Counted from the stretch's first letter, positions 33,229 to 49,000 are shown. The stretch: DNA of 64,000 nucleotides from Plutella xylostella (GCF_932276165.1 NC_063994.1:1984001-2048000), one strand, 5' to 3'. Notes: generated by a model not told the origin, from the sequence alone. Numbers and translations are program-made.

Positions 33229-33970
33229 TACACTCGCAACGAATGAAATTCTGGATTTATCAAATCTACGATTCTTCGATCATGAAGACTGAAATGTAAA
33301 CTGGGGTTTATCTATTTATAAATAAGATTAGCGGACGCATGACACTTGTACAGTTTCCCCTCCATCTACCTGGTTGGGGTTTTAGCGACGCGGAATTAGT
33401 AGAATCGGCCGCCGGCTAGACTAGTAAGGTAGGTAAATAATAGATACGTACACTTTCATCAAATAAACCTGAATATTCAGGCTGTTAAAATTAGGGCATA
33501 CCTACTCGTAGTAAGCGTAAATACTCACTGACTCACTGAATACCTTAACATTTGAATCTCACCAACACGCCATATTTCGCTCTCATCTTCGCTTTCGTCT
33601 AGTGAGAACAATTATTTTACTGATTAGCATAGCTCTTTAATCCGCCTGCCAAACGTAGTCATTATAATCATAACCCTCCAGAATTGAAGGAGGCTCTCAT
33701 TTCATACCCTTTTGCTATCTGTCCACTTTAGTTTTTTTAAAGCTCTTTTAGTTTTACAAAATGAATCATAAACCCACCTTGATCTCGTTGTATTTATCGT
33801 GTCGATTGCGTGACAGTTCTCTCGTTAGATTTTCGATATCTATAGTGTAAAAGACATGCCAAGACTAGAGCACCACTGAACAAGTCTTAAAGTCACAGAC
33901 CTACATAGAGCGTGAGACACCCCATTCTCATATGCTTCGCATACCTAGGTATATAGAGCGTGGGACACCC
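33229..33970. other. intron left of the satellite; hairpin-MITE fragment and diverged monomer
   Basis: At 33775-33850 a piece of the hairpin MITE family (CTCGTTGTATTTATCGTGTC-GATTGCGTGACAG) lies in the inverted orientation. At 33905-33960 a diverged satellite monomer (TAGAGCGTGAGACACCCC; TCATATGCTTCGCATAC) immediately precedes the exon A copy. The rest is unassigned. Confidence 0.5.
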
Positions 33971-33972
33971 AC

Positions 33973-34093
33973 CTCTGAACAGTCTTGTAGTCGCCCCTGT
34001 CGGCGTGCAGCAGGTACGTCTTCTCCTCCCTGGTGAGGGGCCGCTCGTACACGTTGCGCAGGTCGTGCTGGCTGTTCCGCAGCGCCTCCTGAC
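33973..34093 (-). pseudogene. exon A donor-side copy at the far edge of the satellite
   Basis: 121 bases identical to 49671-49791 of exon A, encoding EALRNSQHD to KTVQ with the same CAGAG|GTGGGT donor. It lacks the start codon, the acceptor and the first 14 codons; beyond CCTCCTGAC it changes directly into satellite-like sequence (CCCCTCATATGC). It forms the left boundary of the array. A still more decayed trace of the same junction may lie at 33873-33960. Confidence 0.9.
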
Positions 34094-37000
34094 ACCCGCC
34101 CCTCATATGCACAGCATATGTATATAGAGCGTTAGTATAGTGCGTATATAGAGCGTGGGAGCCCCCTTCCTCATATGCTTCGCATAAGTATATAGAGCGT
34201 GGGAGCCCCCTTCCTCATATGCTTCGCATAAGTATATAGAGCGTGGGAGTCCCCTTCCTCATATGCTTCGCATAAGTATATAGAGCGTGGGAGCCCCCTT
34301 CCTCATATGCTTCGCATAAGTATATAGAGCGTGGGAGCCCCCTTCCTCATATGCTTCGCATAAGTATATAGAGCGTGGGAGTCCCCTTCCTCATATGCTT
34401 CGCATATGTATATAGAGCGTGGGAGCCCCCTTCCTCATATGCTTCGCATAAGTATATAGAGCGTGGGAGCCCCCTTCCTCATATGCTTCGCATAAGTATA
34501 TAGAGCGTGGGAGTCCCCTTCCTCATATGCTTCGCATATGTATATAGAGTGTTAGTATAGTGCGTATATAGAGCGTGGGAGCCCCCTTCCTCATATGCTT
34601 CGCATAAGTATATAGAGCGTGGGAGTCCCCTTCCTCATATGCTTCGCATATGTATATAGAGTGTTAGTATAGTGCGTATATAGAGCGTGGGAGCCCCCTT
34701 CCTCATATGCTTCGCATAAGTATATAGAGCGTGGGAGTCCCCTTCCTCATATGCTTCGCATATGTATATAGAGTGTTAGTATAGTGCGTATATAGAGCGT
34801 GGGAGCCCCCTTCCTCATATGCTTCGCATAAGTATATAGAGCGTGGGAGTCCCCTTCCTCATATGCTTCGCATATGTATATAGAGTGTTAGTATAGTGCG
34901 TATATAGAGCGTGGGAGCCCCCTTCCTCATATGCTTCGCATAAGTATATAGAGCGTGGGAGCCCCCTTCCTCATATGCTTCGCATAAGTATATAGAGCGT
35001 GGGAGTCCCCTTCCTCATATGCTTCGCATATGTATATAGAGTGTTAGTATAGTGCGTATATAGAGCGTGGGAGCCCCCTTCCTCATATGCTTCGCATAAG
35101 TATATAGAGCGTGGGAGCCCCCTTCCTCATATGCTTCGCATAAGTATATAGAGCGTGGGAGTCCCCTTCCTCATATGCTTCGCATATGTATATAGAGTGT
35201 TAGTATAGTGCGTATATAGAGCGTGGGAGCCCCCTTCCTCATATGCTTCGCATAAGTATATAGAGCGTGGGAGCCCCCTTCCTCATATGCTTCGCATAAG
35301 TATATAGAGCGTGGGAGTCCCCTTCCTCATATGCTTCGCATATGTATATAGAGTGTTAGTATAGTGCGTATATAGAGCGTGGGAGCCCCCTTCCTCATAT
35401 GCTTCGCATAAGTATATAGAGCGTGGGAGCCCCCTTCATCATATGCTTCGCATAAGTATATAGAGCGTGGGAGTCCCCTTCCTCATATGCTTCGCATATG
35501 TATATAGAGTGTTAGTATAGTGCGTATATAGAGCGTGGGAGCCCCCTTCCTCATATGCTTCGCATAAGTATATAGAGCGTGGGAGTCCCCTTCCTCATAT
35601 GCTTCGCATATGTATATAGAGCGTTAGTATAGTGCGTATATAGAGCGTGGGAGCCCCCTTCCTCATATGCTTCGCATAAGTATATAGAGCGTGGGAGTCC
35701 CCTTCCTCATATGCTTCGCATATGTATATAGAGTGTTAGTATAGTGCGTATATAGAGCGTGGGAGCCCCCATCCTCATATGCTTCGCATAAGTATATAGA
35801 GCGTGGGAGCCCCCTTCCTCATATGCTTCGCATAAGTATATAGAGCGTGGGAGTCCCCTTCCTCATATGCTTCGCATATGTATATAGAGTGTTAGTATAG
35901 TGCGTATATAGAGCGTGGGAGCCCCCTTCCTCATATGCTTCGCATAAGTATATAGAGCGTGGGAGTCCCCTTCCTCATATGCTTCGCATATGTATATAGA
36001 GTGTTAGTATAGTGCGTATATAGAGCGTGGGAGCCCCCTTCCTCATATGCTTCGCATAAGTATATAGAGCGTGGGAGCCCCCTTCCTCATATGCTTCGCA
36101 TAAGTATATAGAGCGTGGGAGTCCCCTTCCTCATATGCTTCGCATATGTATATAGAGTGTTAGTATAGTGCGTATATAGAGCGTGGGAGCCCCCTTCCTC
36201 ATATGCTTCGCATAAGTATATAGAGCGTGGGAGTCCCCTTCCTCATATGCTTCGCATATGTATATAGAGTGTTAGTATAGTGCGTATATAGAGCGTGGGA
36301 GCCCCCTTCCTCATATGCTTCGCATAAGTATATAGAGCGTGGGAGTCCCCTTCCTCATATGCTTCGCATATGTATATAGAGTGTTAGTATAGTGCGTATA
36401 TAGAGCGTGGGAGCCCCCTTCCTCATATGCTTCGCATAAGTATATAGAGCGTGGGAGCCCCCTTCCTCATATGCTTCGCATAAGTATATAGAGCGTGGGA
36501 GTCCCCTTCCTCATATGCTTCGCATATGTATATAGAGTGTTAGTATAGTGCGTATATAGAGCGTGGGAGCCCCCTTCCTCATATGCTTCGCATAAGTATA
36601 TAGAGCGTGGGAGTCCCCTTCCTCATATGCTTCGCATAAGTATATAGAGCGTGGGAGCCCCCTTCCTCATATGCTTCGCATAAGTATATAGAGCGTGGGA
36701 GTCCCCTTCCTCATATGCTTCGCATATGTATATAGAGTGTTAGTATAGTGCGTATATAGAGCGTGGGAGCCCCCTTCCTCATATGCTTCGCATAAGTATA
36801 TAGAGCGTGGGAGTCCCCTTCCTCATATGCTTCGCATATGTATATAGAGTGTTAGTATAGTGCGTATATAGAGCGTGGGAGCCCCCTTCCTCATATGCTT
36901 CGCATAAGTATATAGAGCGTGGGAGTCCCCTTCCTCATATGCTTCGCATATGTATATAGAGTGTTAGTATAGTGCGTATATAGAGCGTGGGAGCCCCCTT

Positions 37001-40000
37001 CCTCATATGCTTCGCATAAGTATATAGAGCGTGGGAGCCCCCTTCCTCATATGCTTCGCATAAGTATATAGAGCGTGGGAGTCCCCTTCCTCATATGCTT
37101 CGCATATGTATATAGAGTGTTAGTATAGTGCGTATATAGAGCGTGGGAGCCCCCGTCCTCATATGCTTCGCATAAGTATATAGAGCGTGGGAGCCCCCTT
37201 CCTCATATGCTTCGCATAAGTATATAGAGCGTGGGAGCCCCCTTCCTCATATGCTTCGCATAAGTATATAGAGCGTGGGAGTCCCCTTCCTCATATGCTT
37301 CGCATATGTATATAGAGTGTTAGTATAGTGCGTATATAGAGCGTGGGAGCCCCCTTCCTCATATGCTTCGCATAAGTATATAGAGCGTGGGAGTCCCCTT
37401 CCTCATATGCTTCGCATATGTATATAGAGTGTTAGTATAGTGCGTATATAGAGCGTGGGAGCCCCCTTCCTCATATGCTTCGCATAAGTATATAGAGCGT
37501 GGGAGCCCCCTTCCTCATATGCTTCGCATAAGTATATAGAGCGTGGGAGTCCCCTTCCTCATATGCTTCGCATATGTATATAGAGTGTTAGTATAGTGCG
37601 TATATAGAGCGTGGGAGCCCCCTTCCTCATATGCTTCGCATAAGTATATAGAGCGTGGGAGTCCCCTTCCTCATATGCTTCGCATATGTATATAGAGTGT
37701 TAGTATAGTGCGTATATAGAGCGTGGGAGACCCTTCCTCATATGCTTCGCATAAGTATATAGAGCGTGGGAGCCCCCTTCCTCATATGCTTCGCATAAGT
37801 ATATAGAGCGTGGGAGTCCCCTTCCTCATATGCTTCGCATATGTATATAGAGTGTTAGTATAGTGCGTATATAGAGCGTGGGAGCCCCCTTCCTCATATG
37901 CTTCGCATAAGTATATAGAGCGTGGGAGCCCCCTTCCTCATATGCTTCGCATAAGTATATAGAGCGTGGGAGCCCCCTTCCTCATATGCTTCGCATAAGT
38001 ATATAGAGCGTGGGAGTCCCCTTCCTCATATGCTTCGCATATGTATATAGAGTGTTAGTATAGTGCGTATATAGAGCGTGGGAGCCCCCTTCCTCATATG
38101 CTTCGCATAAGTATATAGAGCGTGGGAGTCCCCTTCCTCATATGCTTCGCATATGTATATAGAGTGTTAGTATAGTGCGTATATAGAGCGTGGGAGCCCC
38201 CTTCCTCATATGCTTCGCATAAGTATATAGAGCGTGGGAGCCCCCTTCCTCATATGCTTCGCATAAGTATATAGAGCGTGGGAGTCCCCTTCCTCATATG
38301 CTTCGCATATGTATATAGAGTGTTAGTATAGTGCGTATATAGAGCGTGGGAGCCCCCTTCCTCATATGCTTCGCATAAGTATATAGAGCGTGGGAGTCCC
38401 CTTCCTCATATGCTTCGCATATGTATATAGAGTGTTAGTATAGTGCGTATATAGAGCGTGGGATCCCCCTTCCTCATATGCTTCGCATAAGTATATAGAG
38501 CGTGGGAGCCCCCTTCCTCATATGCTTCGCATAAGTATATAGAGCGTGGGAGCCCCCTTCCTCATATGCTTCGCATATGTATATAGAGCGTGGGAGTCCC
38601 CTTCCTCATATGCTTCGCATATGTATATAGAGTGTTAGTATAGTGCGTATATAGAGCGTGGGAGCCCCCTTCCTCATATGCTTCGCATAAGTATATAGAG
38701 CGTGGGAGTCCCCTTCCTCATATGCTTCGCATATGTATATAGAGTGTTAGTATAGTGCGTATATAGAGCGTGGGAGCCCCCTTCCTCATATGCTTCGCAT
38801 AAGTATATAGAGCGTGGGAGTCCCCTTCCTCATATGCTTCGCATATGTATATAGAGTGTTAGTATAGTGCGTATATAGAGCGTGGGAGCCCCCTTCCTCA
38901 TATGCTTCGCATAAGTATATAGAGCGTGGGAGCCCCCTTCCTCATATGCTTCGCATAAGTATATAGAGCGTGGGAGCCCCCTTCCTCATATGCTTCGCAT
39001 AAGTATATAGAGCGTGGGAGTCCCCTTCCTCATATGCTTCGCATATGTATATAGAGTGTTAGTATAGTGCGTATATAGAGCGTGGGAGCCCCCTTCCTCA
39101 TATGCTTCGCATAAGTATATAGAGCGTGGGAGCCCCCTTCCTCATATGCTTCGCATAAGTATATAGAGCGTGGGAGTCCCCTTCCTCATATGCTTCGCAT
39201 ATGTATATAGAGTGTTAGTATAGTGCGTATATAGAGCGTGGGAGCCCCCTTCCTCATATGCTTCGCATAAGTATATAGAGCGTGGGAGCCCCCTTCCTCA
39301 TATGCTTCGCATATGTATATAGAGTGTTAGTATAGTGCGTATATAGAGCGTGGGAGCCCCCTTCCTCATATGCTTCGCATAAGTATATAGAGCGTGGGAG
39401 CCCCCTTCCTCATATGCTTCGCATAAGTATATAGAGCGTGGGAGTCCCCTTCCTCATATGCTTCGCATATGTATATAGAGTGTTAGTATAGTGCGTATAT
39501 AGAGCGTGGGAGCCCCCTTCCTCATATGCTTCGCATAAGTATATAGAGCGTGGGAGTCCCCTTCCTCATATGCTTCGCATATGTATATAGAGTGTTAGTA
39601 TAGTGCGTATATAGAGCGTGGGAGCCCCCTTCCTCATATGCTTCGCATAAGTATATAGAGCGTGGGAGTCCCCTTCCTCATATGCTTCGCATATGTATAT
39701 AGAGTGTTAGTATAGTGCGTATATAGAGCGTGGGAGCCCCCTTCCTCATATGCTTCGCATAAGTATATAGAGCGTGGGAGCCCCCTTCCTCATATGCTTC
39801 GCATAAGTATATAGAGCGTGGGAGCCCCCTTCCTCATATGCTTCGCATAAGTATATAGAGCGTGGGAGTCCCCTTCCTCATATGCTTCGCATATGTATAT
39901 AGAGTGTTAGTATAGTGCGTATATAGAGCGTGGGAGCCCCCTTCCTCATATGCTTCGCATAAGTATATAGAGCGTGGGAGTCCCCTTCCTCATATGCTTC

Positions 40001-43000
40001 GCATATGTATATAGAGCGTTAGTATAGTGCGTATATAGAGCGTGGGAGCCCCCTTCCTCATATGCTTCGCAGAAGTATATAGAGCGTGGGAGCCCCCTTC
40101 CTCATATGCTTCGCATAAGTATATAGAGCGTGGGAGCCCCCTTCCTCATATGCTTCGCATAAGTATATAGAGCGTGGGAGTCCCCTTCCTCATATGCTTC
40201 GCATATGTATATAGAGTGTTAGTATAGTGCGTATATAGAGCGTGGGAGCCCCCTTCCTCATATGCTTCGCATAAGTATATAGAGCGTGGGAGTCCCCTTC
40301 CTCATATGCTTCGCATATGTATATAGAGTGTTAGTATAGTGCGTATATAGAGCGTGGGAGCCCCCTTCCTCATATGCTTCGCATAAGTATATAGAGCGTG
40401 GGAGTCCCCTTCCTCATATGCTTCGCATAAGTATATAGAGCGTGGGAGCCCCCTTCCTCATATGCTTCGCATAAGTATATAGAGCGTGGGAGCCCCCTTC
40501 CTCATATGCTTCGCATAAGTATATAGAGCGTGGGAGCCCCCTTCCTCATATGCTTCGCATAAGTATATAGAGCGTGGGAGTCCCCTTCCTCATATGCTTC
40601 GCATATGTATATAGAGTGTTAGTATAGTGCGTATATAGAGCGTGGGAGCCCCCTTCCTCATATGCTTCGCATAAGTATATAGAGCGTGGGAGCCCCCTTC
40701 CTCATATGCTTCGCATAAGTATATAGAGCGTGGGAGCCCCCTTCCTCATATGCTTCGCATAAGTATATAGAGCGTGGGAGTCCCCTTCCTCATATGCTTC
40801 GCATATGTATATAGAGTGTTAGTATAGTGCGTATATAGAGCGTGGGAGCCCCCTTCCTCATATGCTTCGCATAAGTATATAGAGCGTGGGAGTCCCCTTC
40901 CTCATATGCTTCGCATATGTATATAGAGTGTTAGTATAGTGCGTATATAGAGCGTGGGAGCCCCCTTCCTCATATGCTTCGCATAAGTATATAGAGCGTG
41001 GGAGTCCCCTTCCTCATATGCTTCGCATAAGTATATAGAGCGTGGGAGCCCCCTTCCTCATATGCTTCGCATAAGTATATAGAGCGTGGGAGCCCCCTTC
41101 CTCATATGCTTCGCATAAGTATATAGAGCGTGGGAGTCCCCTTCCTCATATGCTTCGCATATGTATATAGAGTGTTAGTATAGTGCGTATATAGAGCGTG
41201 GGAGCCCCCTTCCTCATATGCTTCGCATAAGTATATAGAGCGTGGGAGTCCCCTTCCTCATATGCTTCGCATATGTATATAGAGTGTTAGTATAGTGCGT
41301 ATATAGAGCGTGGGAGCCCCCTTCCTCATATGCTTCGCATAAGTATATAGAGCGTGGGAGCCCCCTTCCTCATATGCTTCGCATATGTATATAGAGTGTT
41401 AGTATAGTGCGTATATAGAGCGTGGGAGCCCCCTTCCTCATATGCTTCGCATAAGTATATAGAGCGTGGGAGTCCCCTTCCTCATATGCTTCGCATAAGT
41501 ATATAGAGCGTGGGAGCCCCCTTCCTCATATGCTTCGCATAAGTATATAGAGCGTGGGAGCCCCCTTCCTCATATGCTTCGCATAAGTATATAGAGCGTG
41601 GGAGTCCCCTTCCTCATATGCTTCGCATATGTATATAGAGTGTTAGTATAGTGCGTATATAGAGCGTGGGAGCCCCCTTCCTCATATGCTTCGCATAAGT
41701 ATATAGAGCGTGGGAGCCCCCTTCCTCATATGCTTCGCATAAGTATATAGAGCGTGGGAGCCCCCTTCCTCATATGCTTCGCATAAGTATATAGAGCGTG
41801 GGAGTCCCCTTCCTCATATGCTTCGCATATGTATATAGAGTGTTAGTATAGTGCGTATATAGAGCGTGGGAGTCCCCTTCCTCATATGCTTCGCATAAGT
41901 ATATAGAGCGTGGGAGTCCCCTTCCTCATATGCTTCGCATATGTATATAGAGTGTTAGTATAGTGCGTATATAGAGCGTGGGAGCCCCCTTCCTCATATG
42001 CTTCGCATAAGTATATAGAGCGTGGGAGTCCCCTTCCTCATATGCTTCGCATATGTATATAGAGTGTTAGTATAGTGCGTATATAGAGCGTGGGAGCCCC
42101 CTTCCTCATATGCTTCGCATAAGTATATAGAGCGTGGGAGCCCCCTTCCTCATATGCTTCGCATAAGTATATAGAGCGTGGGAGCCCCCTTCCTCATATG
42201 CTTCGCATAAGTATATAGAGCGTGGGAGTCCCCTTCCTCATATGCTTCGCATATGTATATAGAGTGTTAGTATAGTGCGTATATAGAGCGTGGGAGCCCC
42301 CTTCCTCATATGCTTCGCATAAGTATATAGAGCGTGGGAGCCCCCTTCCTCATATGCTTCGCATATGTATATAGAGTGTGGGAGCCCCCTTCCTCATATG
42401 CTTCGCATAAGTATATAGAGCGTGGGAGTCCCCTTCCTCATATGCTTCGCATAAGTATATAGAGCGTGGGAGCCCCCTTCCTCATATGCTTCGCATAAGT
42501 ATATAGAGCGTGGGAGTCCCCTTCCTCATATGCTTCGCATATGTATATAGAGTGTTAGTATAGTGCGTATATAGAGCGTGGGAGCCCCCTTCCTCATATG
42601 CTTCGCATAAGTATATAGAGCGTGGGAGTCCCCTTCCTCATATGCTTCGCATAAGTATATAGAGCGTGGGAGTCCCCTTCCTCATATGCTTCGCATATGT
42701 ATATAGAGTGTTAGTATAGTGCGTATATAGAGCGTGGGAGCCCCCTTCCTCATATGCTTCGCATAAGTATATAGAGCGTGGGAGTCCCCTTCCTCATATG
42801 CTTCGCATAAGTATATAGAGCGTGGGAGCCCCCTTCCTCATATGCTTCGCATAAGTATATAGAGCGTGGGAGCCCCCTTCCTCATATGCTTCGCATAAGT
42901 ATATAGAGCGTGGGAGTCCCCTTCCTCATATGCTTCGCATATGTATATAGAGTGTTAGTATAGTGCGTATATAGAGCGTGGGAGCCCCCTTCCTCATATG

Positions 43001-46000
43001 CTTCGCATAAGTATATAGAGCGTGGGAGTCCCCTTCCTCATATGCTTCGCATATGTATATAGAGTGTTAGTATAGTGCGTATATAGAGCGTGGGAGCCCC
43101 CTTCCTCATATTCTTCGCATAAGTATATAGAGCGTGGGAGCCCCCTTCCTCATATGCTTCGCATAAGTATATAGAGCGTGGGAGCCCCCTTCCTCATATG
43201 CTTCGCATAAGTATATAGAGCGTGGGAGTCCCCTTCCTCATATGCTTCGCATATGTATATAGAGTGTTAGTATAGTGCGTATATAGAGCGTGGGAGCCCC
43301 CTTCCTCATATGCTTCGCATAAGTATATAGAGCGTGGGAGCCCCCTTCCTCATATGCTTCGCATAAGTATATAGAGCGTGGGAGTCCCCTTCCTCATATG
43401 CTTCGCATATGTATATAGAGTGTTAGTATAGTGCGTATATAGAGCGTGGGAGCCCCCTTCCTCATATGCTTCGCATAAGTATATAGAGCGTGGGAGCCCC
43501 CTTCCTCATATGCTTCGCATAAGTATATAGAGCGTGGGAGTCCCCTTCCTCATATGCTTCGCATATGTATATAGAGCGTTAGTATAGTGCGTATATAGAG
43601 CGTGGGAGCCCCCTTCCTCATATGCTTCGCATAAGTATATAGAGCGTGGGAGCCCCCTTCCTCATATGCTTCGCATAAGTATATAGAGCGTGGGAGTCCC
43701 CTTCCTCATATGCTTCGCATATGTATATAGAGTGTTAGTATAGTGCGTATATAGAGCGTGGGAGCCCCCTTCCTCATATGCTTCGCATAAGTATATAGAG
43801 CGTGGGAGTCCCCTTCCTCATATGCTTCGCATATGTATATAGAGTGTTAGTATAGTGCGTATATAGAGCGTGGGAGCCCCCTTCCTCATATGCTTCGCAT
43901 AAGTATATAGAGCGTGGGAGTCCCCTTCCTCATATGCTTCGCATATGTATATAGAGTGTTAGTATAGTGCGTATATAGAGCGTGGGAGCCCCCTTCCTCA
44001 TATGCTTCGCATATGTATATAGAGCGTGGGAGTCCCCTTCCTCATATGCTTCGCATAAGTATATAGAGCGTGGGAGCCCCCTTCCTCATATGCTTCGCAT
44101 AAGTATATAGAGCGTGGGAGTCCCCTTCCTCATATGCTTCGCATATGTATATAGAGTGTTAGTATAGTGCGTATATAGAGCGTGGGAGCCCCCTTCCTCA
44201 TATGCTTCGCATAAGTATATAGAGCGTGGGAGCCCCCTTCCTCATATGCTTCGCATAAGTATATAGAGCGTGGGAGTCCCCTTCCTCATATGCTTCGCAT
44301 ATGTATATAGAGTGTTAGTATAGTGCGTATATAGAGCGTGGGAGCCCCCTTCCTCATATGCTTCGCATAAGTATATAGAGCGTGGGAGTCCCCTTCCTCA
44401 TATGCTTCGCATAAGTATATAGAGCGTGGGAGTCCCCTTCCTCATATGCTTCGCATATGTATATAGAGTGTTAGTATAGTGCGTATATAGAGCGTGGGAG
44501 CCCCCTTCCTCATATGCTTCGCATAAGTATATAGAGCGTGGGAGCCCCCTTCCTCATATGCTTCGCATAAGTATATAGAGCGTGGGAGTCCCCTTCCTCA
44601 TATGCTTCGCATATGTATATAGAGTGTTAGTATAGTGCGTATATAGAGCGTGGGAGCCCCCTTCCTCATATGCTTCGCATAAGTATATAGAGCGTGGGAG
44701 CCCCCTTCCTCATATGCTTCGCATAAGTATATAGAGCGTGGGAGTCCCCTTCCTCATATGCTTCGCATATGTATATAGAGTGTTAGTATAGTGCGTATAT
44801 AGAGCGTGGGAGCCCCCTTCCTCATATGCTTCGCATAAGTATATAGAGCGTGGGAGTCCCCTTCCTCATATGCTTCGCATAAGTATATAGAGCGTGGGAG
44901 CCCCCTTCCTCATATGCTTCGCATAAGTATATAGAGCGTGGGAGCCCCCTTCCTCATATGCTTCGCATAAGTATATAGAGCGTGGGAGTCCCCTTCCTCA
45001 TATGCTTCGCATATGTATATAGAGTGTTAGTATAGTGCGTATATAGAGCGTGGGAGCCCCCTTCCTCATATGCTTCGCATAAGTATATAGAGCGTGGGAG
45101 CCCCCTTCCTCATATGCTTCGCATAAGTATATAGAGCGTGGGAGCCCCCTTCCTCATATGCTTCGCATAAGTATATAGAGCGTGGGAGTCCCCTTCCTCA
45201 TATGCTTCGCATATGTATATAGAGTGTTAGTATAGTGCGTATATAGAGCGTGGGAGCCCCCTTCCTCATATGCTTCGCATAAGTATATAGAGCGTGGGAG
45301 TCCCCTTCCTCATATGCTTCGCATATGTATATAGAGTGTTAGTATAGTGCGTATATAGAGCGTGGGAGCCCCCTTCCTCATATGCTTCGCATAAGTATAT
45401 AGAGCGTGGGAGTCCCCTTCCTCATATGCTTCGCATAAGTATATAGAGCGTGGGAGCCCCCTTCCTCATATGCTTCGCATAAGTATATAGAGCGTGGGAG
45501 CCCCCTTCCTCATATGCTTCGCATAAGTATATAGAGCGTGGGAGTCCCCTTCCTCATATGCTTCGCATATGTATATAGAGTGTTAGTATAGTGCGTATAT
45601 AGAGCGTGGGAGCCCCCTTCCTCATATGCTTCGCATAAGTATATAGAGCGTGGGAGTCCCCTTCCTCATATGCTTCGCATATGTATATAGAGTGTTAGTA
45701 TAGTGCGTATATAGAGCGTGGGAGCCCCCTTCCTCATATGCTTCGCATAAGTATATAGAGCGTGGGAGCCCCCTTCCTCATATGCTTCGCATAAGTATAT
45801 AGAGCGTGGGAGCCCCCTTCCTCATATGCTTCGCATAAGTATATAGAGCGTGGGAGTCCCCTTCCTCATATGCTTCGCATATGTATATAGAGTGTTAGTA
45901 TAGTGCGTATATAGAGCGTGGGAGCCCCCTTCCTCATATGCTTCGCATAAGTATATAGAGCGTGGGAGTCCCCTTCCTCATATGCTTCGCATATGTATAT

Positions 46001-49000
46001 AGAGTGTTAGTATAGTGCGTATATAGAGCGTGGGAGCCCCCTTCCTCATATGCTTCGCATAAGTATATAGAGCGTGGGAGCCCCCTTCCTCATATGCTTC
46101 GCATAAGTATATAGAGCGTGGGAGCCCCCTTCCTCATATGCTTCGCATAAGTATATAGAGCGTGGGAGCCCCCTTCCTCATATGCTTCGCATAAGTATAT
46201 AGAGCGTGGGAGTCCCCTTCCTCATATGCTTCGCATATGTATATAGAGTGTTAGTATAGTGCGTATATAGAGCGTGGGAGCCCCCTTCCTCATATGCTTC
46301 GCATAAGTATATAGAGCGTGGGAGTCCCCTTCCTCATATGCTTCGCATATGTATATAGAGTGTTAGTATAGTGCGTATATAGAGCGTGGGAGCCCCCTTC
46401 CTCATATGCTTCACATAAGTATATAGAGCGTGGGAGCCCCCTTCCTCATATGCTTCGCATAAGTATATAGAGCGTGGGAGCCCCCTTCCTCATATGCTTC
46501 GCATAAGTATATAGAGCGTGGGAGCCCCCTTCCTCATATGCTTCGCATAAGTATATAGAGCGTGGGAGTCCCCTTCCTCATATGCTTCGCATATGTATAT
46601 AGAGTGTTAGTATAGTGCGTATATAGAGCGTGGGAGCCCCCTTCCTCATATGCTTCGCATAAGTATATAGAGCGTGGGAGCCCCCTTCCTCATATGCTTC
46701 GCATAAGTATATAGAGCGTGGGAGTCCCCTTCCTCATATGCTTCGCATAAGTATATAGAGCGTGGGAGCCCCCTTCCTCATATGCTTCGCATAAGTATAT
46801 AGAGCGTGGGAGTCCCCTTCCTCATATGCTTCGCATATGTATATAGAGTGTTAGTATAGTGCGTATATAGAGCGTGGGAGCCCCCTTCCTCATATGCTTC
46901 GCATAAGTATATAGAGCGTGGGAGCCCCCTTCCTCATATGCTTCGCATAAGTATATAGAGCGTGGGAGCCCCCTTCCTCATATGCTTCGCATAAGTATAT
47001 AGAGCGTGGGAGTCCCCTTCCTCATATGCTTCGCATATGTATATAGAGTGTTAGTATAGTGCGTATATAGAGCGTGGGAGCCCCCTTCCTCATATGCTTC
47101 GCATAAGTATATAGAGCGTGGGAGTCCCCTTCCTCATATGCTTCGCATAAGTATATAGAGCGTGGGAGCCCCCTTCCTCATATGCTTCGCATAAGTATAT
47201 AGAGCGTGGGAGCCCCCTTCCTCATATGCTTCGCATAAGTATATAGAGCGTGGGAGTCCCCTTCCTCATATGCTTCGCATATGTATATAGAGTGTTAGTA
47301 TAGTGCGTATATAGAGCGTGGGAGCCCCCTTCCTCATATGCTTCGCATAAGTATATAGAGCGTGGGAGTCCCCTTCCTCATATGCTTCGCATATGTATAT
47401 AGAGTGTTAGTATAGTGCGTATATAGAGCGTGGGAGCCCCCTTCCTCATATGCTTCGCATAAGTATATAGAGCGTGGGAGCCCCCTTCCTCATATGCTTC
47501 GCATAAGTATATAGAGCGTGGGAGTCCCCTTCCTCATATGCTTCGCATATGTATATAGAGTGTTAGTATAGTGCGTATATAGAGCGTGGGAGCCCCCTTC
47601 CTCATATTCTTCGCATAAGTATATAGAGCGTGGGAGCCCCCTTCCTCATATGCTTCGCATAAGTATATAGAGCGTGGGAGCCCCCTTCCTCATATGCTTC
47701 GCATAAGTATATAGAGCGTGGGAGTCCCCTTCCTCATATGCTTCGCATAAGTATATAGAGCGTGGGAGCCCCCTTCCTCATATGCTTCGCATAAGTATAT
47801 AGAGCGTGGGAGTCCCCTTCCTCATATGCTTCGCATATGTATATAGAGTGTTAGTATAGTGCGTATATAGAGCGTGGGAGCCCCCTTCCTCATATGCTTC
47901 GCATAAGTATATAGAGCGTGGGAGCCCCCTTCCTCATATGCTTCGCATAAGTATATAGAGCGTGGGAGTCCCCTTCCTCATATGCTTCGCATATGTATAT
48001 AGAGTGTTAGTATAGTGCGTATATAGAGCGTGGGAGCCCCCTTCCTCATATGCTTCGCATAAGTATATAGAGCGTGGGAGCCCCCTTCCTCATATGCTTC
48101 GCATAAGTATATAGAGCGTGGGAGTCCCCTTCCTCATATGCTTCGCATATGTATATAGAGTGTTAGTATAGTGCGTATATAGAGCGTGGGAGCCCCCTTC
48201 CTCATATGCTTCGCATAAGTATATAGAGCGTGGGAGTCCCCTTCCTCATATGCTTCGCATATGTATATAGAGCGTTAGTATAGTGCGTATATAGAGCGTG
48301 GGAGCCCCCTTCCTCATATGCTTCGCATAAGTATATAGAGCGTGGGAGCCCCCTTCCTCATATGCTTCGCATAAGTATATAGAGCGTGGGAGTCCCCTTC
48401 CTCATATGCTTCGCATATGTATATAGAGTGTTAGTATAGTGCGTATATAGAGCGTGGGAGCCCCCTTCCTCATATGCTTCGCATAAGTATATAGAGCGTG
48501 GGAGTCCCCTTCCTCATATGCTTCGCATATGTATATAGAGTGTTAGTATAGTGCGTATATAGAGCGTGGGAGCCCCCTTCCTCATATGCTTCGCATAAGT
48601 ATATAGAGCGTGGGAGTCCCCTTCCTCATATGCTTCGCATATGTATATAGAGTGTTAGTATAGTGCGTATATAGAGCGTGGGAGCCCCCTTCCTCATATG
48701 CTTCGCATAAGTATATAGAGCGTGGGAGTCCCCTTCCTCATATGCTTCGCATAAGTATATAGAGCGTGGGAGCCCCCTTCCTCATATGCTTCGCATAAGT
48801 ATATAGAGCGTGGGAGTCCCCTTCCTCATATGCTTCGCATATGTATATAGAGTGTTAGTATAGTGCGTATATAGAGCGTGGGAGCCCCCTTCCTCATATG
48901 CTTCGCATAAGTATATAGAGCGTGGGAGCCCCCTTCCTCATATGCTTCGCATAAGTATATAGAGCGTGGGAGTCCCCTTCCTCATATGCTTCGCATATGT